Source of the DNA: JACOND01 sp965202795
GTDB lineage: Bacteria; Bdellovibrionota; Bdellovibrionia; Bdellovibrionales; UBA1609
DNA: 64,000 nt
Reading direction: 5' to 3'
NCBI GenBank assembly: GCA_965202795.1
Contig: OZ241848.1
Coordinates: 744,001-808,000 of the forward strand
The translations under genes and the position numbers were made by a program. Of the stretch, positions 41,282 to 49,505 are shown piece after piece (the stretch's first letter is position 1; each line of letters opens with the position of its first letter). The notes beneath the pieces are model-generated. The model had not been told where the DNA came from. It ran no database searches and saw only the letters and a program-made list of their open reading frames with translations.

Positions 41282-41956
41282 TTAAAGCTTTTGGTGCTTT
41301 ACATTGCGGCCGGTCTGGAGAAAAATCGCCTCCTCAGCTATGTTTGTGGCCTGATCGCCGATTCTCTCCAGCTTTTCCGCGATGCCCACAAGCTGAATGC
41401 ATGTGTCAATCAGCTCCAGGTTTTTCAAAATGCACTCTCTGAACTCCGCGCAGGCCGCTTTTTTCAGCTCGTCGGCTTTGCCGTCCTGCACAATGATTTC
41501 CCTTGCCAGCCCCTCGTCCTCGCTGATAAAAGCGTCCAGGCTTCCCCTGACCATGGCCGAAACATGGTGAAACATCTCCTCCAAAAACTTGAGCGGGGAC
41601 TCCAAGAGCGGGTCCTCTTTCAGCTCCTGCCCCCGCTTTGCGATGCTGAGAGACAGATCCCCCATCCGCTCCAGGTAGGTGTTGCCCCTTAAAACAAACA
41701 AAATCAGCCTCAGGTCTTTGGCCACGGGGGCCTGCATGGCCAAAACGCGAAAGCAGTATTTTTCAATTTTTATCTGCAGGCGGTCAATTTCCGTCTCCCT
41801 GTCCCGAATCAGCGCGTAAAGGCTTTCCCTGGCGGCGCCTTTTTGAAATGTCACCGCGCCGGCCTCTTTAATCATCTGCTCCGCGCAGCCGCCCATGGCG
41901 GTAAAAAGGGCTTTCAGCCGCTGCAGCCTTTCGTCCAGGTTTTTTGCCTGCATCAA
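41282..41956 (-). CDS. phoU: Phosphate transport regulator PhoU
   Basis: 224 residues with two repeated three-helix units, each carrying a D/E-x-x-x-D metal motif: RDRETEIDRLQIKIE and VQDGKADELKKAACAE. LRLILFVLRGNTYLERMGD and IGDQATNIAEEAIFL are classic PhoU segments. PhoU links the Pst transporter to PhoR and limits uptake. Its start overlaps pstB by four bases. Confidence 0.93.
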   Translation of the reverse strand: MMQAKNLDERLQRLKALFTAMGGCAEQMIKEAGAVTFQKGAARESLYALIRDRETEIDRLQIKIEKYCFRVLAMQAPVAKDLRLILFVLRGNTYLERMGDLSLSIAKRGQELKEDPLLESPLKFLEEMFHHVSAMVRGSLDAFISEDEGLAREIIVQDGKADELKKAACAEFRECILKNLELIDTCIQLVGIAEKLERIGDQATNIAEEAIFLQTGRNVKHQKL

Positions 41957-42714
41957 AACCTTCCTGTAATGTAATCCTCTGAGCGGGAGTCCCTTGGGTT
42001 TGTGAAAAACGAGGATGTTTTGCTGTATTCAATCAGCCTTCCATCGAGCAAAAAGGCGGTTTTGTCTGAGATTCTGGCCGCCTGCTGCATGTTGTGGGTG
42101 ACGACAATCACTGTGACCCTTTTTTTCAGCCCCTGGATCAGCTCCTCTATCCATGTTGTGGATATGGGGTCCAGAGCGGAGGTTGGCTCATCCATCAAAA
42201 GGGCGGCGGGGTCAATGGCCAGGGCTCTCGCGATGCAGAGCCTTTGCTGCTGGCCTCCAGACAGGCTGGCCCCCGGCTTTTTTAAATGATCTTTTACCTC
42301 TTTCCAAAGCGCCGCGCTTTTGAGCGAGCTTTCAACTTTTTCATCCAAAAGGCTTCTTTTCCTCACGCCGGAAAATTCCAGGCCTTTTGCCACATTATCA
42401 TAGATGCTCATTCCGGGAAAGGGGTTGGGCTTTTGAAACACCATTCCCACTTTTTTTCGGACAAGGGCGGGGTCGGCGCCGCGGCTGTAAATGTCTTTTC
42501 CCTCCAGCAAAACCCGGCCGGAAAGCCGCGCCCCCCTGACCTCCTCGTGAAGCCTGTTCAGGCACCGTATAAAGGTGGACTTTCCGCAGCCGGAGGGGCC
42601 GATAACAGCCACCGCGGCGCCCTTTTCCACATCAAGGCTGATATCCGAAAGCGCCTGGGATTTTTCAAACCAGGCGCTCAAGCCCCGCGCCTCTATCAGA
42701 GTCTCTTTTGTCAT
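41953..42714 (-). CDS. pstB: Phosphate ABC transporter ATPase PstB
   Basis: 253 residues, standard length. Walker A GPSGCGKSTFIRCLNRLHE, Q-loop MVFQKPNPFPGMSIYDNVA (a PstB hallmark), signature LSGGQQQRLCIARALA and Walker B LLMDEPTSALDP. It powers phosphate import by PstC-PstA. Four-base overlaps join it to pstA and phoU. Confidence 0.97.
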   Translation of the reverse strand: MTKETLIEARGLSAWFEKSQALSDISLDVEKGAAVAVIGPSGCGKSTFIRCLNRLHEEVRGARLSGRVLLEGKDIYSRGADPALVRKKVGMVFQKPNPFPGMSIYDNVAKGLEFSGVRKRSLLDEKVESSLKSAALWKEVKDHLKKPGASLSGGQQQRLCIARALAIDPAALLMDEPTSALDPISTTWIEELIQGLKKRVTVIVVTHNMQQAARISDKTAFLLDGRLIEYSKTSSFFTNPRDSRSEDYITGRF

Positions 42715-43592
42715 CCGCCCCGGCCTCCAAAGCCGCGGCCCCTGCTGGAGCTTGTGGCAAAAACAGCCAGCCGGGCCGCAAAGTTAATTAAAAAAACAAA
42801 GCCTATCAGAAGAAGGGAGCCGCCCCAGGCCATGGCCTCCCAGCGCGGAATTCCGCTTTTGGCAAACTCATAAATTTGAACCGGCAGAGAGGCTGTCGGC
42901 TCAGCCAGAGACCGGGAGAAAAACATGTTTCCAAAGGAAGTAAACAGCAGGGGGGCGGTTTCCCCGGCGATCCGGGCCACAGCCAGCATGGCCCCGCTGA
43001 GCAGCATGGCGGCGGCCCCGGGAATCAAAACAAACAAAATCACCTTCCAGCGGGGGGCGCCCAGCGCCAGGCCGGCCTCCCGTATATGGCGGGGGACAGA
43101 CCTTAAAATCTCCTCTGAGCTTTTGGCCATAAAGGGGGTTAAAATTATCAGGAGCGCCGCCGCCCCGGCATAGGCTGAAAAGCCAAAAAACACCACTATG
43201 GCGCTGTAGACAAAAATGCCGACAACAATGGACGGGGCGCTAATGGCAAGATCAACCACAGGGCGGAGCGCCCGCGCCGCGCGGCTTTGCTTGTATTCGC
43301 TCAGACAAATCCCAAGCGCCAGGCCCCAGGGGATCCCAAGCATGCTTGCCAGGCCTGTCATGGCCGCGCTTCCCAAAATGGCGTTGGCAAGCCCTCCGCC
43401 GCTTTCCCCGGGGGCCGGGGGAAGCTCTGTCAAAAGCTCCCAGCTGAGAGCCGCCCCGCCGCGCTGAAAAACATAGAAAACAATAAAAAAGAAGGGCAGC
43501 GCTGCGGCCAGGCTGAGAAGCCCCGCCAGGGAAAGCATGGCCCCGCTCACTGTTTTTCTCAAAAAATAATGAACAGAAAACGGCATGCTCAC
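42711..43592 (-). CDS. pstA: Phosphate ABC transporter permease PstA
   Basis: 293 residues with six predicted membrane helices. The permease loop EILRSVPRHIREAGLALGAPRWKVI (in part EAGLALGAPRWKVI) that contacts PstB is present, as is the family opening with ALSWELLTELPPAPGESGG. It overlaps pstB and pstC by four bases each. Confidence 0.95.
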   Translation of the reverse strand: MSMPFSVHYFLRKTVSGAMLSLAGLLSLAAALPFFFIVFYVFQRGGAALSWELLTELPPAPGESGGGLANAILGSAAMTGLASMLGIPWGLALGICLSEYKQSRAARALRPVVDLAISAPSIVVGIFVYSAIVVFFGFSAYAGAAALLIILTPFMAKSSEEILRSVPRHIREAGLALGAPRWKVILFVLIPGAAAMLLSGAMLAVARIAGETAPLLFTSFGNMFFSRSLAEPTASLPVQIYEFAKSGIPRWEAMAWGGSLLLIGFVFLINFAARLAVFATSSSRGRGFGGRGG

Positions 43593-44548
43593 CGCCCCTC
43601 AAATTTTTTTCTCACCCGCGCGACAAAAACCACAGAGAGCGCGTTAAACAGCAGGGACACGGCAAACAGGGTGAGGCCCACAGCTGTAAGGGCGGAGAGG
43701 TGAATTTCCGTGTCAGCCTCTTTATACTGTGTGGCCAGAAGGCTTGCCATGGTTTGCCCCGGAGAAAAAAGCGAGGGGCTTATGGCCGCTTTGTTTCCTA
43801 TAACCATAGTGACCGCCATGGTTTCGCCAAAAGCCCTTCCAAAGCCCAAAGCCACCGCCCCGGCAATTCCAAAAAAGCTTCCCCTTAAAACCGCGGTTTT
43901 CAGCATCTCCCAGCGGGTTGTTCCCAGGCTTAAAACCGCCTCTTTGTTCACCGCCGGAACGGCGCGAAAGATCTCCTTGCATATAGAGGAGACGGTTGGC
44001 GTTATCATGATGGCCAAAATGATTCCGGCGCACATCATTCCAATTCCATAGAAGGGGCCGGAAAACAGCGGAAAGCCGCCAAAGCGGCTGGAAAGAAAGG
44101 GCTGAATTTCGCCGCGCAAAAACGGGGCCAGAACAAAAACGCCCCAAAGGCCGTAAATGATTGAGGGGATGGCGGCCAGCATCTCCACAACAAAGCCCAG
44201 CGGGCGGGAAAGCCATGGGGGAGCCATTTCCGTGAGAAAAAGCGCAAGGGCCAGGCTGGCCGGAACTGCCAGAAGCAGGGCGAGGAGAGAGCTTGCAACA
44301 GTGCCATAGACAAAAGAAAGGGCGCCAAACTCCCCCTTCCAGCTGTCCCATGCCGGGCTGATGAAAAACCCCGGCCCAAAGCGGGCCATAGCCGGCCAGG
44401 CTCTGACAAAAATGACTGCGGCCATTAGGGCAAACAGCGCGATAAAGGCCCATGCGGAGGCCCTGATCAGAAAAGAGAAGGCGCGGTCAGAGAGGCCCGC
44501 GCCAAAAAGGGGCGCCGGGAGCCTTGTCCAGCTGAGGGGATGTTTCAT
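43589..44548 (-). CDS. pstC: Phosphate ABC transporter permease PstC
   Basis: 319 residues with six membrane helices after an N-terminal cytoplasmic part. The coupling loop is NKEAVLSLGTTRWEMLKTA, and GFGRAFGETMAVTMVIGN is a characteristic PstC segment with conserved Arg and Glu. It forms the channel with PstA. Its start overlaps pstS by four bases. Confidence 0.95.
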   Translation of the reverse strand: MKHPLSWTRLPAPLFGAGLSDRAFSFLIRASAWAFIALFALMAAVIFVRAWPAMARFGPGFFISPAWDSWKGEFGALSFVYGTVASSLLALLLAVPASLALALFLTEMAPPWLSRPLGFVVEMLAAIPSIIYGLWGVFVLAPFLRGEIQPFLSSRFGGFPLFSGPFYGIGMMCAGIILAIMITPTVSSICKEIFRAVPAVNKEAVLSLGTTRWEMLKTAVLRGSFFGIAGAVALGFGRAFGETMAVTMVIGNKAAISPSLFSPGQTMASLLATQYKEADTEIHLSALTAVGLTLFAVSLLFNALSVVFVARVRKKFEGR

Positions 44549-45624
44549 TTCGCGCTCATCCGCGAGAGCTTTTCAGCCGCCGCCTTTTGAATATTCTCCG
44601 GGAGGGAAACAAACCCCAGGCGCTTTGAAAACTTTTGCCCCGGCCCCAAAGCCCACATTAAAAATCCGGCCAGCGCCCGCTTTTTCTCTTCAGGCATTTT
44701 CGGAGACAAAACAATATAGGTAAATCCAGAGATGGGATAGGCCCCCCGCCCCTTCGCATTAACCAAAGACCTCATCCAGCCGCCGCCGGCAGCGGCCAGC
44801 CTAATGGCCTCATCTGAGGGGGGGGCAAAAACCCCCGCCGGGTTTTTTATCTTTGCCATAGGCATTTTGCGGCTCAGCGCGTAGCTTCTTGCGATATAGG
44901 CCACAGATCCTCCCATCTTGCTGACAAGCCCCAGAGCGCCCTCGTTTCCCTTGGCTCCGATGCCGGCCGGCCAGCTGACAGACTTGCCCTTTCCCACCCT
45001 CTCAAAAAACTCTTTTGAGGCGGCGGACAAATACTCTGTAAAAAACGCGGTTCCGCCGCTTCCATCAGCCCGGTAAACGGGAACTATTGGATCCGGCGGG
45101 AGCGCCGCGGCTTTGTTTATGGCCTGAAGGGCGGGGTCATTCCATTTTTTGATCGTTCCCATAAAAATGCCGGCAAGGGCTTTTCCGTCAAGCTGAAGGG
45201 CCTGCCCTTCCGGCAGCTTGAGGTTGTAGGCGACCGCCACCGCCTCAACAGCTGCGGGAATGTGCTCCACAGGCATAGAGGCTTTGCGGGACTCTTCCTT
45301 TGAAACGGGAATGTCCGTCGCGCCAAAGTCCAGCGTTCCCTTAAAAAGCTGCCGGACGCCGCCGGCGCTTCCTATGGACTGATAGTTTATCGAAACCGCG
45401 GGCTTGATTTTTTTATACTCCAAAAGCCAATTGGAGTAGAGAATATAGGGCAGAGAGGCTCCGCCCCCGTTAATCAAAAGCTCTTTTTTCCGCTTGGCCC
45501 CGCTTCTGGACTGCGGGGGCGCCTCTTTGCCGCCAGGCCCCGGCGCGGGGGGGCGAAAACAGGAAAGGGCAAAAAAAAGCGGCGCGAGCTGGACGGCCCT
45601 AAAAAGCGCTTTTGGCATTTTCAA
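44545..45624 (-). CDS. pstS: Phosphate-binding lipoprotein PstS
   Basis: 359 residues. The signal sequence ends in a lipobox (FFALSC), so unlike the soluble enterobacterial PstS this one should be membrane-tethered. NGGGASLPYILYSNW, YQSIGSAGGVRQL, DFGATDIPVS and YRADGSGGTAFFTEYLS are the phosphate-contact segments. It delivers phosphate to PstCA. First gene of the pst part, only 21 bases after dnaN stops and on the same strand, so cotranscription with the sliding clamp gene is likely. Confidence 0.94.
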   Translation of the reverse strand: MKMPKALFRAVQLAPLFFALSCFRPPAPGPGGKEAPPQSRSGAKRKKELLINGGGASLPYILYSNWLLEYKKIKPAVSINYQSIGSAGGVRQLFKGTLDFGATDIPVSKEESRKASMPVEHIPAAVEAVAVAYNLKLPEGQALQLDGKALAGIFMGTIKKWNDPALQAINKAAALPPDPIVPVYRADGSGGTAFFTEYLSAASKEFFERVGKGKSVSWPAGIGAKGNEGALGLVSKMGGSVAYIARSYALSRKMPMAKIKNPAGVFAPPSDEAIRLAAAGGGWMRSLVNAKGRGAYPISGFTYIVLSPKMPEEKKRALAGFLMWALGPGQKFSKRLGFVSLPENIQKAAAEKLSRMSAK

Positions 45625-45645
45625 GGAATCGCAAAGCCGGCGGAG

Positions 45646-46911
45646 TTAGGGTTTCATGGGCATTATCACCGCTTTGCAGTTCTCTTTTTTTTCTTCCTGA
45701 AGCAAAATGGACGATTCTTCATTTTTTAAAAAGCCCGCTGTTTTTTCACCGGAAAAAGACTGAAGGGCCTCTAAAACATACCGCGAGTTAAAGCGAATTC
45801 TCAAGCTCTCCCCCTCATAGCGGCAGGCGGCTCTTTCTGTCGCCTCTCCCAGCTCAGAGTGAACTGTGGAGATTTTAAGGGATTTTTTTTCAAAATCAAA
45901 GTTGACTCCCCTGAAGCGCGCGCTTGTCATTACAGAGATTCGTCTCAGGGCGGCGGCCAGGTCCTCGCGCCGGAAAACAACTTTTTTGCGCGGCTCAGCC
46001 GCTTCCTCCATGCCCCCGCCTTTCTGCGAAAAGCCCTCCCCGGAGCCTCCGTTTTCGCCAGACTCATCTTCCGCATCCGCCCCCTCCTCTCCGCCGGCCT
46101 CTTTGGGGATCAGCTTTCTGTAGTTGGGGTAATTGGCCTCAATCAGGCGGACAGAGAGGGTCTGCCCCTTAAATTTTGCGGCTATTCGGGGCTTTTCAAT
46201 GGAAAGAGACATTTTGCCGCCCGCCGCGCCGCTGGAAAGAAGCATCTTTTTTATCTCCAAAACGCCTTTTCGCGGGATAATTATCCCCTCCTCCAGCCCG
46301 CTTCCGGCAAAGGGAGCCTCAACAAAGCTCATGCGGTGGCCGTCGGTGGCCACAAAGCGGCAAAGCCCGGGGGAAACCTTTTCACAAAAAACGCCTGTGA
46401 GGTGATAGCGCGATTCATCCATGGCGGCGCAGTAAATGGTTTTTTCCACAATTTCCAGAAACGCCTTTGCGCTCATGTCCTCCCAGCCCTGCTTTCCAAG
46501 CGGCGGAAAGGAGGGAAATTCCTCAGGGGGGAGACAGTGAATCTGATACTTTGACTGGCCCTTTTCTATTCTTGCAATTCTCCCGCCGTCCGCGCCCTCT
46601 TTGCCATCTTCTTCGCCCTCCGCGCCGGCCTCCGGATCGCCGCAAAAAAACTTGATTTTTCCCGGGGAAAACTCTCTCACGATTTCAAAAAGCTTTTTCC
46701 CGCTGACAACGGCCCTCCCTTTCTCCTTAACAGCTCCGGAAACCCGGCCGGAAAAGCTGATTTCCGAATCAGAGGCGTAGACAAAAATCCCGCCGCCGCC
46801 GGCTTCAATCAGAATGTTTGAAAGGATGGGGATGTTTGTTTTTTTCTCCAGGATCCCCTGAACCTGGCTCAAAAGCGGGAGAAAGCTGTCTTTTTCCACA
46901 ATGATCTTCAT
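45646..46911 (-). CDS. dnaN: DNA polymerase III sliding clamp (beta)
   Basis: 421 residues, about 55 longer than usual because of two acidic, Gly/Glu-rich insertions (near residues 97-113 and 270-305). The core is typical: ILEKKTNIPILSNILIEA, YASDSEISFSGRV, ATDGHRMSFVEAPF and the C-terminal VIMPMKP end, equivalent to the family PMRL. The ring dimer tethers polymerase to DNA. It is the gene after dnaA and continues into pstS with a 21-base gap. Confidence 0.95.
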   Translation of the reverse strand: MKIIVEKDSFLPLLSQVQGILEKKTNIPILSNILIEAGGGGIFVYASDSEISFSGRVSGAVKEKGRAVVSGKKLFEIVREFSPGKIKFFCGDPEAGAEGEEDGKEGADGGRIARIEKGQSKYQIHCLPPEEFPSFPPLGKQGWEDMSAKAFLEIVEKTIYCAAMDESRYHLTGVFCEKVSPGLCRFVATDGHRMSFVEAPFAGSGLEEGIIIPRKGVLEIKKMLLSSGAAGGKMSLSIEKPRIAAKFKGQTLSVRLIEANYPNYRKLIPKEAGGEEGADAEDESGENGGSGEGFSQKGGGMEEAAEPRKKVVFRREDLAAALRRISVMTSARFRGVNFDFEKKSLKISTVHSELGEATERAACRYEGESLRIRFNSRYVLEALQSFSGEKTAGFLKNEESSILLQEEKKENCKAVIMPMKP

Positions 46912-47129
46912 GGCTGGCCTTTAAAAATTTTTCATTTGCGCAAAAGAGCTGCGGTTTTTGTGGATTTCTCAAAAAAACCAGGGGATCCTCTGGCGGGCGG
47001 GCAAAAATTGCGCGTCGCGCCAAAACCACACATCCCAGACAGTCATGCTTTTTAAACCCTGCGCAAAAAAAATTCCAGAGGTTTTCCACATTTTTTTGGC
47101 CTCAGCCCCGCTTCCGGCAAAAGCCGCCC
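46912..47129. other. dnaA-dnaN intergenic region, weak origin candidate
   Basis: 218 bases. Two DnaA-box-like nonamers occur: TGTGGATTT at 46959 (one mismatch to TGTGGATAA on this strand, two in some consensus forms) and TTTTCCACA at 47082 (one mismatch to TTATCCACA). T/A-rich runs lie beside both. No cluster of perfect boxes is present here or between dnaA and rpmH, so the origin may be elsewhere or use divergent boxes. Confidence 0.35.
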
Positions 47130-48503
47130 CTACAGCCGCGAGCCGATCTCTTTTTCAATTTCCTCAAAAACAGCCTGAAACCCGGCATCGCGCTCTTTCA
47201 GCCGGCTGATTTTTTTTATGGCGTTCAGCGCGGTTGTGTGATCTTTTTTTCCAAAAAAAGCCCCGGTTTCATTTAAGGTTTTTTTCAGACAGCGCCGCAT
47301 AAAGAACATGGCTGTCTGGCGGGCGGCGGCCACAGGGGCCTTTCTGGAGGGGGACTTCATGGCTTCAGCGGAAACCTGAAGCTTTTCCGCCACGATGGAC
47401 AGGATTTCCTCTGAAGAGACCTGGGGCTTTGCCGAGTCTTTCAGGATTTTTTGCACCTCAGAGGGGGAGAGGCTTCCGCCATGAAGATCAGTCATCATTT
47501 TGATTTTGTTTAGCATGCCCTCCATCCCCCTTATAGAGGTTTTAAAGGCCTCCGCAATGCGGCGGCAGCTCTCTCCGGAAAGAAACAGCCCCTTTCTTTC
47601 CGCCTTGCTCCGCAAAATCGCAAGCCGGGTCTCGCTGTCGGGAAAAGACACATCGGCCACAAGCCCCCCCTCCAGCCGGGACCTGATTCTCCCCCCCAGC
47701 TGGGGGACGCTTTCCGGGGGGCGGTCGCAGCAGACAATTACAGGAACATTTCTGCTGTGAAGCTCGTTGAAGGTGTGAAAAAACTCCTCCTGAACGCGCG
47801 CCCCGCGGGCAATCATTTGTATATCGTCCATAAGCAAAACATCACACTGCCGGCGGTATTTTTTCTGAAAGGCCGGCATTTCCCTTTTTTGAATGGCCTG
47901 AACGCACTCGTTCAGGAATCTCTCCGCAGACAGGTAAAACACTCTGGCCGCCGGGCGGCGGAGGAGAATCTCCTGCCCCGCGGCGTTTAACAGGTGGGTT
48001 TTTCCCAGGCCGGAAGGGCCATGGATAAACAGAGGGCTGAAGGTTTTTTCGCCCGGCCCTCTTTTTGCGAGGGCGAGGCAGGCGCTGTGGGCAAACTCAT
48101 TATGCTTTCCCACAACCAGGCTTTCAAAAACATACTCTGGATTAAAAACGGCCCGCAGGGGCGAAAAGCTCCCGCCCGCCTCTCCAGGGCCGGGGGCCGG
48201 AGGCTCCCCCTCAACCGGAGCGAAAAGCGGCCGCCCCGGGCGAACCGGCAGCCTTGGAACAACCTCTATCCGCGCCAGGCAGGCCGCGCCTGTCCGGCGG
48301 CGCAGATGAAGAGACAGATCGCTTAAAACATGATCCTGCAGCCACTTTTTATGAAGATCTGATGGCGCGCTGAGGGTGAAGGTGTAGCCTCCGCCGGTTT
48401 TTTTCAGCCGCGCGCCGCTGACCCCGCCAAGCCAGGTCTCGCAGATCTTGCTGTTGCCGGTTTTTTTCAAAAACAGGCGCTTGAAGTCTAACCAAAAATC
48501 CAA
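47130..48503 (-). CDS. dnaA: Chromosomal replication initiator DnaA
   Basis: 457 residues from a TTG at 48503 (LDFWLDFKRLFLKKTG), chosen because GGAGGGCGGG precedes it and domain I begins there; the open frame to 48692 is not conserved. Domain I (ICETWLGGV), domain III with Walker A HGPSGLGKTHLL, Walker B VLLMDDIQMI and the arginine finger region, and domain IV with GKKDHTTALNAIKKI (family GRDHTTVxxA) are all present. It binds DnaA boxes and melts the origin. dnaN follows on the same strand and rpmH diverges on the other. Confidence 0.95.
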   Translation of the reverse strand: MDFWLDFKRLFLKKTGNSKICETWLGGVSGARLKKTGGGYTFTLSAPSDLHKKWLQDHVLSDLSLHLRRRTGAACLARIEVVPRLPVRPGRPLFAPVEGEPPAPGPGEAGGSFSPLRAVFNPEYVFESLVVGKHNEFAHSACLALAKRGPGEKTFSPLFIHGPSGLGKTHLLNAAGQEILLRRPAARVFYLSAERFLNECVQAIQKREMPAFQKKYRRQCDVLLMDDIQMIARGARVQEEFFHTFNELHSRNVPVIVCCDRPPESVPQLGGRIRSRLEGGLVADVSFPDSETRLAILRSKAERKGLFLSGESCRRIAEAFKTSIRGMEGMLNKIKMMTDLHGGSLSPSEVQKILKDSAKPQVSSEEILSIVAEKLQVSAEAMKSPSRKAPVAAARQTAMFFMRRCLKKTLNETGAFFGKKDHTTALNAIKKISRLKERDAGFQAVFEEIEKEIGSRL

Positions 48504-48615
48504 AACCCGCCCTCCAAAAATCTTTCGCGGCGGCCCAAAGGCGCCGCCCGCTTTGCGGCCGGCGCCGCGGCCGGCCAATTCCCTCCGCAATATAAAAAAA
48601 TAGCGCAAGCTCCTC

Positions 48616-48647
48616 TTGACGGAAAGAAAAAAACAGGATTTTATAAT
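48616..48647 (+). promoter_or_regulatory. Probable rpmH promoter
   Basis: TTGACG and a perfect TATAAT, but with a 20-base spacer, longer than ideal. It lies 68 bases before the rpmH start and faces away from dnaA. Confidence 0.5.
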
Positions 48648-48714
48648 GCGGGGCGGAAAAACCCGCCCCCCTGACTGAAAACAGGCAGCCAAACCAGCTC
48701 AAGAGGCCAAAGGC

Positions 48715-48864
48715 ATGAAGCGAGAGTACCAGCCCAGCGGGCGGAGCCGGAAGCGGACGCATGGCTTTCGCAGGCGAAAACTGACGCGGGGCGGAAAAAA
48801 AACAATCTCCCGCCGCCGGCAAAAGGGCAGAAAACAGCTGGCGGTTTCCATTGGAAAAAAATAG
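48715..48864 (+). CDS. rpmH: Ribosomal protein bL34
   Basis: 49 residues: starts MKREYQPSGRSRKRTHGF, continues with KLTRGGKKTISRRRQKGRK and ends SIGKK. This is the universal L34 pattern (KRTYQPSxRKRKRxHGFRxRM ... GRxVLxRRRxKGRxxL) with a slightly different middle. L34 sits in the large subunit near domain I of 23S rRNA. It heads the conserved rpmH-rnpA-yidD-yidC-jag-mnmE block, divergent from dnaA. Its last codons overlap the likely rnpA start. Confidence 0.95.
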   Translation: MKREYQPSGRSRKRTHGFRRRKLTRGGKKTISRRRQKGRKQLAVSIGKK

Positions 48865-49243
48865 CCGGCCCCGGCCGCGGCGGCGGCGGGTTTTTTGCAA
48901 ATGGCTGAAAGCTGTTTTTTTGGAAGAGCCGCAGGGGCGGCAGCTTAAGGCCCGATGGATCATTTCCGCAAAAGCCGCAGGGGCGGCGGACCGAAGCCGG
49001 CTTCGGCGCTGGGGCCGCGAGAGCCTGAGGAAGACAGGGCTGAAAGGGGACTTTGTGTTTTTTCTTTCTCAAAAACCCGCCGGCGGCGGGCAGAGCCGCG
49101 GCTTTTACAAAACCCTTCGCCGCAGAGACTTTGACCATGTTTTTAAGGCCGTTTTGGAAACGATCGCCGCGCCGCCAGACAAGCCTGGGGGCAAAACCGG
49201 CCCCCCGGCGGCTCAAAAAACCGCGGATTCTCAAAAAGCTTGA
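48851..49243 (+). CDS. rnpA: Ribonuclease P protein component, very divergent
   Basis: 130 residues from a TTG at 48851 overlapping rpmH; no in-frame ATG or GTG is available before the conserved part. The RNR signature of RnpA appears only as DRSRLRRWGRESLRK (family: ERNRIKRLLREsfR), preceded by SAKAAGA in place of KKxGNAV and followed by GDFVFFLSQKP. Position between rpmH and yidD makes the assignment likely. It binds the RNase P RNA and helps process tRNA 5' ends. The N-terminal half is shortened and basic. It overlaps yidD extensively. Confidence 0.7.
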   Translation: MEKNSRPRPRRRRVFCKWLKAVFLEEPQGRQLKARWIISAKAAGAADRSRLRRWGRESLRKTGLKGDFVFFLSQKPAGGGQSRGFYKTLRRRDFDHVFKAVLETIAAPPDKPGGKTGPPAAQKTADSQKA

Positions 49244-49505
49244 CAGCGCCCTTTGTTTTTTCTTTCTTTTTTTGGCGGGCTTTTACAAGGCCTTTCTCTC
49301 CGGCTCTCTGGGCATGGGCGGCTGCTGCCGGTTTTACCCCTCCTGCGGGGATTATGCCATTGAAGCCTACAAAAGCCTTCCCTTTTTAAAAGCCACCATT
49401 GCGGTTGCCCGGAGGCTTGTCCGCTGCCGCCCCTTTGGGCCGGCGGATCCCGGCAGCTGGAAAACCTCCCGCGGCGGCGCCGCGGCGGCGCGGAGGGGCC
49501 GGTGA
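49137..49505 (+). CDS. yidD: Membrane protein insertion efficiency factor YidD
   Basis: 122 residues from the ATG at 49137; this start lies inside rnpA (107 bases of overlap), so a later start near the hydrophobic segment is possible. The YidD core is clear: AGFYKAFLSGSLG, then CCRFYPSCGDYAIEAY and RRLVRCRPFGPADPG (family: CRFxPTCSxYAxEA ... RRLxRCHPxxxGGxD). A 35-residue basic N-terminal part is unusual. It helps YidC insert proteins. Overlaps yidC by four bases. Confidence 0.85.
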   Translation: MFLRPFWKRSPRRQTSLGAKPAPRRLKKPRILKKLDSALCFFFLFLAGFYKAFLSGSLGMGGCCRFYPSCGDYAIEAYKSLPFLKATIAVARRLVRCRPFGPADPGSWKTSRGGAAAARRGR

